Below are positions 55,316-64,000 of a stretch of 64,000 nucleotides of DNA, in pieces. The position numbers were made by a program, and so were the translations under genes. This DNA comes from Crossaster papposus (lineage: Eukaryota > Echinodermata > Asteroidea > Velatida > Solasteridae), in assembly GCA_037893245.1 (NCBI GenBank), contig JBAIAA010000013.1, positions 1,240,001-1,304,000 of the forward strand, given 5' to 3'. How positions within the stretch are numbered: position 1 is the stretch's first letter; every line of letters begins with the position of its first letter. The notes under the pieces are model-generated. The model was given only the letters and a program-made list of their open reading frames with translations. It was not told where the DNA came from and did no database searches.

Positions 55316-58190
55316 TTATCGCCAGATTCCTGGATCTTTTCCTCTAACTTGGTATTGGCGCATCGATCACGTAAACCCGGAAAATTTCGAGGACATTCCA
55401 AGCATAGCTCAAATAGCTACTCGCCCCCGCATGCGCACTAAGTCGTTTTTGCTTAATGTAGTGTTCGATTATTATAGTCTGGTTCCCAGACCAAATATTT
55501 CTGACTATTTGTGATTTTTCATTTATTATTTGCACTGCGGCGAGTGAGGGCGCAAGATAAGATACTGTCAGTGTTAAGTCTGGTTTCGTCATGGCCGGAC
55601 GTGCTCGTCTTCGCGGCCGGACCGCGCCGATAGCCAGCCTTGGGCCGTGTTTTACACCGCGGCATGGCAGCAACCTAGGATTCAAGAGGGGTTATTTTTG
55701 GGAAGGTTTTGCTATCCCAGTAAAAGTCAATCGCACTTGTGTTTGCGAGTTTGGACATTTGTGCTAGTTTGAAGACCCTTTCTTGAATTGTATGGAGAAT
55801 TGAGGTAGGATCAAACCACTTTTTAATGTATTTTGTTGGTGCAGCTCAAAACTGAAGGAGCCCCCCCTTGAAAAGGGGCGTGTCGATTTGGTTTAGGGAG
55901 CCGTGCTCTGAGACAATTGTATTCCTATAGAAGTGCAGGTATTATTGTTTTACCTCACGTTTTGCGTTTGCTTCGCCAGAGTTTAGAAAATGTCTCCAGG
56001 GTGCGCCAGCATATAGGTTTGAACGCTTGCTATGCTTAGCGGTATAGAGTCTTCGTACTGAAGACAACCTTTGCACGGTTGGGAGTGGCTGCACTGATGC
56101 GTGACAATGGAATGTGAGAGCGCCACAATGGTCTATGCAAAAGGCTGGCCTATTTGTTTAACAATTAGGGCCAGGAATGCAGGGTTTAATATCGTGTCCA
56201 AATGAAGTTATGTTATTCAGGCTACTTAATGTTTGCATACGTTTTTAGCAATGAATTTTCAACAACAACAAAAAGACAGATGAAGACATTGTTCACCAGT
56301 AGAGGTATATCTCTTATCGCATTTAAAAATTCACTTTTGTATTGAATTCATATAATGCATTTTTACGTAGAATTCGCCGTGCGATTAAATCAGGTATATA
56401 GTAAATTGCAGTATATGCTGGTGTAGAGGCAGCCGCCCTATAGCACGCACGCATGTTCTCCGCATTCAAATGTCGTACAGTGCTCTTAGTGTAATCAGTG
56501 TAATCTTCGTTGATTGCTCTATTTCGGGGGTGTTTTTCTACAGATCTGATTTTCTGGTTTAATTGAGACCTTTATAAACCTCTACCCAGCTAATTATAGG
56601 TTGAGTTTTATTAGAAGCCTGTGTTGCAATATTATATTTCCGCTGCATATCTGTAGGAAAGCCCGTATTATCTAAATGTTGGGACTTCGGTGCTAATTTA
56701 TACAATGGGAATGAAATATCGTAGAGCCTGATGGGTGCTCTCGCATCGTATGGCCAGTCAGAATGCAGCGTAGTCTTTATAATGAGGTGCGCAGCGATGT
56801 ATTGAGCAGGTTGGCGGCTCACATAGCCGCAGTATAGTAATGTTCCTTTTGGCAGTGGTGTTGGGCCAACATGGTGACTCCGACTGTTTCGGGATATTAA
56901 AAAAATATATATATATATTATAATTTCAATATAATTATAATGCATACTCGTACCTATTGTTACATTACTGTGCTTTATGCTCACGTTTTGCATGTGATGT
57001 TTGTTTTAGATAGTCAGAGTGCCACATGTTCTGGTTGGGCGCCTTTGCTCTGCTCTGGTATGGGGCAGTGGTTCTGACATGTGTTTCGCCTTTGAGTTTA
57101 GTACAGCAACGCAGGTTTGGTCGGGGTGTTAGATCGTTTTAACCTTTGAGGTCAGTACACTTTTAATGATGCATTTATGTGCTTTTTGCGCGGCATTATT
57201 TTTGTGAGCCTGCTTTCGGATTAGACGACATTTTGAGTGTTCCTAATTGTTTTAGGTAACTAAAAAAGAACCACACATTTTGAAGATAGGTAACTAAATC
57301 ACATATCTTGTCGCCAAGCCGGCTCAGTATGCTGCTCAACTCTGTTGATGAAAACTTGATAAGTCTCTCTAAACAATAAGACGATACTAGTATTTTTAGC
57401 CCTTTTGTTGCAAGCAATCGTCGTTCAAAATTAAAAAACAAAACAAAAAAAAATAAAAAAAAAAGACGGTGGCGGATCCGTTTCAATCATAATTGTAAAA
57501 TTTAACCCGTGTGTAAAATATGTTTGTATATAATAATGCGATGCAACCTTTTTCAAATTTTGGGGAGGAAGCTAATTTAAGCGCTATTTAAGCAGAAACT
57601 TATTCAAGCCTTGCTTATAGGGGTTTAACCTGGGAGAAACAACCAAGGGGCATGTTTGTTTCAGGTCATTCCGCACAATATTATTGTGACCTAAGTCACG
57701 GAAAAGCCGGCATGCGTAATCGCCATGGTCCGTCCCAGGACAGTGCCAAGATCCCGTATTTTGCATAGTAAAAGTGATCAGGCCCGCTCTGGGCAAACCT
57801 TATACGTTCTAATTACAAGGTAGTTCTCCATTTAAGTCAAGTTCATGTATATGGAATCCGCAAAAATTGTACAATTTAAAAGGGTTCTTGATCATCTCGG
57901 GGTACCCGGATCAGTATATGATATGAACCGTGTAGTTTGTGAGCACCCTATAGCAGTACCGGATTTGTTAGCCTTATTATGGATCTTCGATAAAAGATAA
58001 CAATTATTGTGGGCAATTAACTTCTTTGAGGACCAGGGCCGATTTGATTATTTGATCGATTGAGAGTTTGGCCGCTGCTGTTTGTCACCGCTGTTATATA
58101 TAATACAACCCCGATAAGTTATGGCTGTCATTGCCTTGCTTTTCATTTACAATCTCGTTTCGGTCGAGATGAAATACTGCTATCTCACTA
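55316..58190. other. Region without recognised features
   Basis: No gene is supported. An AT dinucleotide run lies at 56905-56925. Open frames (for example minus 56559-56993) are short and match no family I know. Confidence 0.5.
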
Positions 58191-58199
58191 TACGAGAGT

Positions 58200-58440
58200 C
58201 GTTTTCAAATTCAACTTCTGAGGTCGAAGGCCATCTGGGGTCAAGTTTTAAAATGGGCCAGAGTTTAAAACCCTTTTTCATTTGAAAACTTGGAGTCCCG
58301 ATTTCAATCTAATGTGGCATGTATGTGTTGAGCCTTGGTGTTTGTGTCAAAGGTGAGGTGTTGAGGTCAAAGTAATTTAAGGTCAGTGGTAACAATGTAA
58401 TTGTAACAATGTTCTTATTTGGGTTTTATCACAGTCACCT
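58200..58440. repeat. Interspersed GGTCA-rich repeat
   Basis: GAGGTCGAAGGCCATCTGGGGTC, AAAACTTGGAGTCC and GTGTTGAGGTCAAAG phrases match 34880-35300 and 40310-40460. Confidence 0.5.
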
Positions 58441-58680
58441 GACTAATACTGTATATTGACAAAGACGGTTATGGAAGGAATACCAGGGTAAAAAATTTAA
58501 AAAAATTAAAAATTAAAAAATTAAAAAAAAAGAAACAAGGCTGAAGACGGAGGGGCAATCTAAGTTCACAAAATGGCATGGCACTACATCAGACGGCTCG
58601 GGCTATAGCGAGATGAACATTTAGTGAATAGGCTTTTCTCCCGCTGTGGTTCGGAATAAAAAATAACGGGAGTTTGCATG

Positions 58681-58968
58681 TTAGGATGGTTTTAATAGTT
58701 CCAGGTACGGTTTTTCCGACTTAATTGAAAAGCGATTCAGGTACGTGGTCGGAGAACCCTTGGTAAGTGCTCCATATTTCCGGTCAGGCCTCCGGATTCC
58801 AAGCAAATAGTCTGAGTATGTCAACAAGTCCAACATTACCCTCACCAGCACAGGTTTAAACAACTGTAATTGTTTTGCACCCTTAAGATCCTTCCCCAGG
58901 AAAAGGTTTTTAACCTCGCAATATGTTAAGCGCGGAGGGTTTTGTTCTGTACCATCTGAAATTCTCAT
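58681..58968 (-). CDS. Unrecognised 95-residue ORF
   Basis: Starts MRISDGTEQNPPRLTYCEVK, contains a Leu-rich middle and ends in YLELLKPS. I recognise no family. No splice or promoter evidence; could be chance or a piece of a transposon. Confidence 0.2.
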   Translation of the reverse strand: MRISDGTEQNPPRLTYCEVKNLFLGKDLKGAKQLQLFKPVLVRVMLDLLTYSDYLLGIRRPDRKYGALTKGSPTTYLNRFSIKSEKPYLELLKPS

Positions 58969-59639
58969 TTTCGGTTTGGGGGCTGTAGTGTGTTAAGGCT
59001 CGTAGATGTTGGTAGCGTTATTGGTTTTCAAAATATCAGTTGGTCGTTCGCGCCCTATTAGCTCGGCGTATCAGATTTAATCATGATTGTCCATAGTGAA
59101 GAGCTATAATGCATTCTTGTTGGCAGCATTCGTGTTTTAGGATGAGCCTAAACAAAGGGGGGCCTTGACATTCAAACAAAACGGGGAGTGGACCCTCAAA
59201 TGAGTCGTAGCGCCTTGAGCGGCGTGTGTACTACTTAAGCGAATGGCAGCTTCGCGGCACGTTTCTTAGTGCTGGCTGGCTTACGACTGCAGTCTTTTGA
59301 ACGCATTTACGCATGGAAATGACGCGCATTGTTGTTTAGCATCAGGTTTATCGGTCGCTGACCCTTTTGGTGGCGCGTATAATGCAAGAAGGTGTGACCG
59401 ACTTCTGTCTGTGCAGTTGTACTAAAAATGCTAGCTAAAACGCACAATTGTACGCTAGACTAACGTGGGTACTTCTACTTCTACGTTAATAATGGACAGT
59501 GCGTCCAACTGGATATCTCGTCAATTTGCTTGTCGTGCACGGTGCGGACTAGTGTAGATAATACTCATTTACATAGTGTGGGTGTAGGTGCATATATTTA
59601 CAGTGAAATCTGGACTTTGTTTAGAAAGCCACATTGAGC

Positions 59640-59998
59640 TATCCAGTCCTGAATGCTCAAGACTGGGTGATGCTCGGTACTGTGACTGGGATGGAATTCC
59701 AAAGTGGGATTGTGCTGGGCATTAATGAATACCTGAATGCATCTATCCGGGTTTGATAGGGTAAGCAACTGTATGCCGAGGATCTTCTAGAAGTTGTGTA
59801 GCTAGGGATTGGAAAATGTGTATGTAGAACTACTGTGCACTGCAGTTTGCCAGACGGGGTCGAACTAGTGACTGATGGGCAGTGGTCTCGACTGACTGTG
59901 GTGTGTACTGCAGATTGCGACGCAGAAGACCTAGTATTCTGTTGGCCTTGGATGTTATGACGTCGTTGTGTTGATTCCATTTCATATTCTTGGTCATT
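59640..59998 (-). pseudogene. LINE reverse-transcriptase C-terminal fragment
   Basis: Minus-strand frames give MKWNQHNDVITSKANRILG, LLRRNLQ and SLVRPRLANCS, then (other frame) RYSLMPSTIPLWNSIP, the usual C-terminal blocks of CR1/L2-like LINE proteins. Frameshifts separate them. Confidence 0.7.
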
Positions 59999-60109
59999 GT
60001 TAGATAAGGTGTTGACTCGGTCTGGTTAAGATCAGAGGGCGGGCCTGTGCCTAAGAAAGAACAGTGAATGGGTCCTGGGGGTTCAAATTGTAATCTAACA
60101 TGGTTAAGA

Positions 60110-60480
60110 TAGTAGGGTGCCGTGGCCTAGTCGATAAGAACACTAAACCCAAGCTCGGGTTTTTTTGTTCAGCAGAGTGTGGGTTCGAGTCCCAGTCGTG
60201 ACACTTGTGTCCCATGAACAAGACACTTAACTATAATTGCTTCTCTCCACCCAGGGGTACAATGTGTACCTGTGAGGGCAGAGATGGTTATTGTGATTGA
60301 TTTAGCCTAGTAGCGCATATATTGCAGCACAGGCTGTATACTCCCCAGGGAGTTGAGAGGGTTTAAGGATTGGAAATTGCCCAGTGATCAGGGGTAATAA
60401 TGTTGGACGCGCTTTGAGTCGCCCTTCGGGTGTAAAAAGCGCTATATAAATCCTAGATATTAGTATTATCATTATAATAA
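60110..60480 (+). mobile_element. tRNA-derived SINE, near full length
   Basis: A-box GTGGCCTAGTCGATAAG (60122), B-box GGTTCGAGTCC (60182-60192), tRNA-unrelated body, then GCGCTATATAAATCC, like the L2-type LINE 3' end, and an ATT-rich tail. The long variable-arm-like spacing suggests a Ser- or Leu-type tRNA ancestor. Confidence 0.82.
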
Positions 60481-61384
60481 GTTAAGCAGCGGACGGGCCC
60501 TGCGTTTTGGATTTTAATCTAGTGTAGTTAAGTTCAGTGGACGAGAGATAGTTATAAGTTGCGCAGCAGACGCGCCTTGCTTGTGTGTTGAATTTGAATC
60601 TAACATTGTTAAGATCAGACGATAAGAGAGAATATAAGTTAGGCAGTGGACAGGCGCTGTGTGTTGAACTTAAATCTAACAATGTTAAGATAATAGGATA
60701 AGAGAGAATATAAATTTCGCAGTGCACAGGTTCTGCGTGTTGAATTTAGATCTAACATTGTTAAGATCAAAGGATAAGAGAAAATGGAAGTTAAGCAGTG
60801 GACGGGCCCCGTGTTTTAAATTTAATCCAGCAATTTTAAGATCAAAGGATATAAGAGAGAATATAAGTTACGCACCGGTTGGGCCCTATGTGTTAAATTT
60901 AAATCTAACAATGTTTAGATCATAGGATAAGGTAGTGAAAGTTCCGCAGTGCACGGGCCCGGTGTGGTGAATTTAAATCTACAATGTTAAGATCATAGGA
61001 TAAGAGAGAATATAAATTCCGCAGTGGACAGGCCCTGCGTGTTGAATTTAAATATAGCTTTGTTAAGATCAGAGGTTAAGAGAGAATAACAGTTACGCAG
61101 GGGTCGAGCCCTGGGTGATGAATGTTTATCTTGAATAGATAGGCCTATCATCGGAGGATAAGAGAAAATAGAAGTTACGCAGTGGTCAGGCCTTGTGTGT
61201 TGAATTTTTAATCTAACATGTTTATTTTTAGATCAGAGGTGGGGCCTCCGCGTGAGAGACAATAACAATTCCGCATGGAAGGGCCCTGCGTGTTATATTT
61301 GAATGTAACTGAATAAGGTCAGAGGTTGGGCCTCTGCGTTTGAGACAATTAGAAGTTCCGCAGTGGATTAGGCCCTGCGTGTTG

Positions 61385-61747
61385 AGGGTAGTATACACCA
61401 TGGTTAATTGCTTAAATTTTCATGAATGGGCGAATTTAGACGGTTGTATTTTATAGTAAATATAATTTAACTGGCCTGTTTGAAGTTTTACAGTCATAAA
61501 TGCCGAGAAAAGCACGGAATACAGTGTTTGTTTTCAACCGGCGTCGGGCGGTTATTCTTATGTTATTTGTGTTGTTTCGCGAACGCGATCCGGCGGTCGC
61601 ATATTTTTCTTTATAGAATTTTTATTTTTCAGAATAATTTCGGGATATCTAGCGCAATCATTTTGCTGGATGCATAGAATCTTTATTTACTTTCGGATGA
61701 GTAAGATATTTCTTAATATTTCGGAGTAAATGGTGTATCCTACCCTT
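61385..61747 (+). mobile_element. 380-bp MITE family, older full-length copy
   Basis: Ends GGGTAGTATACACCAT and ATGGTGTATCCTACCC pair as inverted repeats. The interior matches 12023-12402 with many substitutions. Inserted in the 76/88-bp array, probably where the unit form changes. Confidence 0.8.
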
Positions 61748-62760
61748 AAGTTTCCATGTAGCTGGTTAAAATCAGAGGACGGGCCTCTGCATGAGAGACA
61801 AAAGTAGTTGCCGCAGTGGATAGGCCCTGCGCGTTAGATTCGAATGTATGTGATTAAGATCAGACTGGTGGGCCTTTGCATGACATGCAAAAGAAGTTGG
61901 GCAGTACATAGGTCCTGCGTGTTAGATTCGAATGTATCTGATTAAGATCAGAGGGTGGGCCTTTGCATGACAGGCCAAAGAAGTTCCGCAGTGGATAGGC
62001 CCTGCGTGTTAAATTCGAATGTATCTGATTAAGATCAGAGGTCAGGTCTCTGCATGAGAGACAAAAGAAGTTCCGCAGTGGATAGGCCCTGTGTGTTAAA
62101 TTTTAAATTTAACTGATTAAGATCAGAGGACGGGCCTCGGCATGAAAGACAACAGAAGTTCTGCAGTAGATAGGCCCTGTGTTTTAAATTTGAATGTAAC
62201 TGATTAAAATCAGAGAACGGGCCCTTGCATGAGAGACAAAAGAGGTTTCGCAGTGGATAGGCCCTGTGTGTTAAATTTTAAATTTAACTGATTAAGATCA
62301 GAGGACGGGCCTCTGCATGAGAAACAAAGGAAGTTTCGCAGTGGATAGGCCCTGCGTGTTAAATTTTGAATTTAACTGATTAAGATCAGAGGACGGGCCT
62401 CTGCATGGGAGACACAAGAAGTGTCGCAGTAGATAGGCCCTGCGTTTTAAATTTGAATGTGACTGATTAAGATCAGAGGATGGGCCCCTTGCATGAGAGA
62501 CAAAAGAAGTTTCGCAGTGGATAGGCCCGGCGTGTTAAATTTTGAATTTAACTGATTAAGATCAGAGGACGGGCCTCTGCATTTGAGGCAAATGGAAGTT
62601 CCGCAGTGGATAGGCCCTGCGTGTTACAATTGAATGTAACTGATTAAGTTCAGAGGACAGACCTCTGCTTGAGTGACAATAGAAGTTCTGCAGTGGTCGG
62701 GCCACGCGTGTTAGATATGTAACTAACCGATTAAGATTAGAGGAACAGCCTCTGCGAAAA

Positions 62761-64000
62761 GAAGGGAAGAAAGAAAAAGCTATGGATTAAAGGATATTTC
62801 CTAAAATGTTTAAATGGTATTTGTTTGTACCAGCAGGGCATCCTTAATAACATAAACAAGTTTCGGCCAATCCTTGTCTATTTGTTATTGTTGTGGTCAT
62901 CTTTATTCCACTTCTTAGAAGTCTTATAATTGGGATCGGAACTTTTGCCTAAAGACCTCAAAAGAATTATAAGAAAAAGAGATAGCGGCACGTAAAGTAG
63001 TTGCCATAGCCAGTTTGGCCTAATTTATACACGATTTTTAACGGTGTTCTTTATTTTGCTTTCTGTTTCCTAAATGACGTTTAACGATTGATCGAAGTCA
63101 CATTTTTTCTTCACAGATCCTAAGAACCGTTTCCATGGTGAAAAGCGATGTTGTTGTTTCCACGGTCGCCGCTAAACTTGGCGAAAATTGCGTGTCGACG
63201 GGTCAGCAACTGTCCATCGGTGCAGCCGTTCTGCAAAACTGCCCGTTTCCAACGTATAGATGAATCCATTCAAATATACATGGGCGTTGTGGGCCAGTAG
63301 CCCTGTATCCCTATAGTAATTTAACGTCACATGGTCTTGCTGCATGAGAATGAAACAACCTTTTCTTCGTATTGTTAACTGTTGTTTGAAAAAGTGCCTG
63401 AGTCAAGACAGTGGTAATGGCAATAATTACAATAAAATAGATATTAACTATCCGCAGTTGCGGTAGGCATTGACCCACAGGGGAAAATTTGAGGAAACGA
63501 GACGCTTTATGTATGCAATTCGGCGTCGAGAAAAATCCCACGCAGCATTTTTCTTTGTTGTTGTTCTGCGCATATTTGCGGACTTGTGAAGCTCATCTGC
63601 AATATTAGTTTATCAATTAGATAAACATCGTTAAAGGTATGGGGCGGTCTTGCAGGTTCATTCAGGATGCATTTCCCAGTTCCACGCTATTTTTCTCCCC
63701 GTGCTCTTTTTCTTCCCGTGCTCGTTTGGCGTCTGCAAGTCTATCGGGATGTTCGCGAAAGCGAGGGCGGAGTTCTAAGCGAGGAGTGACGACACGAGAC
63801 CCCATAATAATATACCCGTCATTGACGCTCCTTGGCACCGTTGAGCATGGCAAATGTACATGTACTAGATATCTTGAAGGTCGCAATTGCGCCGGATGGT
63901 TCGATCTGTCGCTCTTTAGGTAGTATTCCGCGCCCTTATAACTCTCGGCTTTTGATGCCTCGGTATGTAGGGCTATCCGCCCTCTGCCCACCTACAGTGT
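62761..64000. other. Region without recognised features
   Basis: No supported gene. Open frames on both strands at 63639-63991 overlap and match no family I know. Confidence 0.5.

Larger units (their letters stand above)
60000..62760. repeat. 76/88-bp tandem array
   Basis: Units share GTTAAGATCAGAGG and CGCAGTGGATAGGCCCTGCG. The left part (60490-61130) has about 76-bp spacing, the right part (61770-62700) 87-89 bp, the longer form adding a CGGGCCTCTGCATGAGAGAC segment. A SINE (60110-60480) and a MITE (61385-61747) are inserted in it. Confidence 0.9.

Noticed and set aside
60110-60200. Functional tRNA gene
   Set aside because: Pol III boxes are present but the cloverleaf is poor and a SINE body and tail follow.
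63639-63991. Overlapping frames on both strands near the right edge
   Set aside because: No domain, splice or promoter support; opposite frames overlap fully.

Overview
This is nuclear DNA of an animal: it has GT-AG introns, replication-dependent histone genes with 3' stem-loops, a U2 snRNA fragment, tRNA-derived SINEs, MITEs, mariner, hAT, LINE and Polinton remnants, and TTAGGG-type (CCCTAA) repeats. The histone H2A/H2B sequences and the giant cysteine-rich gene suggest a marine invertebrate deuterostome, with an echinoderm as first guess and hemichordate or amphioxus also possible. This rests on family resemblance only; no database search was run.

From 234 to 49479 the plus strand carries sixteen exons of one gene encoding tandem ephrin-receptor-like (GCC2/GCC3-type) cysteine-rich repeats. 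Splice phases chain across most junctions, so the model is well supported. The gene continues beyond both ends of what is visible, with no start or stop codon assigned. Half of the exons are clean and half carry an in-frame stop or frameshift, so this is a decaying gene, a recoded one, or a poorly polished assembly.

The third visible intron (2331-32644, about 30 kb) is the most unusual part. It holds: a near-exact 846-bp direct duplication and a 43-bp satellite with a 436-bp higher-order unit (2683-8456); blocks of two different 17-bp satellites that switch abruptly into one another; 16-, 12- and 8-bp satellites; four copies of a large composite unit (about 10264-12550, 16600-18900, 19736-22037, 23670-25743), each with a 199-bp MITE, a fold-back element with degenerate telomeric repeats in its loop, a SINE piece and a 380-bp MITE; and a tandem 2.8-kb duplication with an intact but divergent histone H2A gene, a dead H2B and an orphan histone stem-loop.

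From 32.6 to 49.5 kb the remaining exons alternate with introns holding mariner, hAT, MITE and SINE remnants and a 1.5-kb 11-bp minisatellite. From 49.7 to 55.3 kb lies a broken Polinton/Maverick-type element: a protein-primed DNA polymerase B, a convergent retroviral-type integrase and a small conserved protein. From 55.3 kb to the end I see no convincing host gene: there is a LINE 3' fragment, a 76/88-bp tandem array interrupted by a SINE and a MITE, and unrecognised sequence.

Most long open frames in the satellite regions are artefacts of stop-free tandem repeats and are not annotated as genes.
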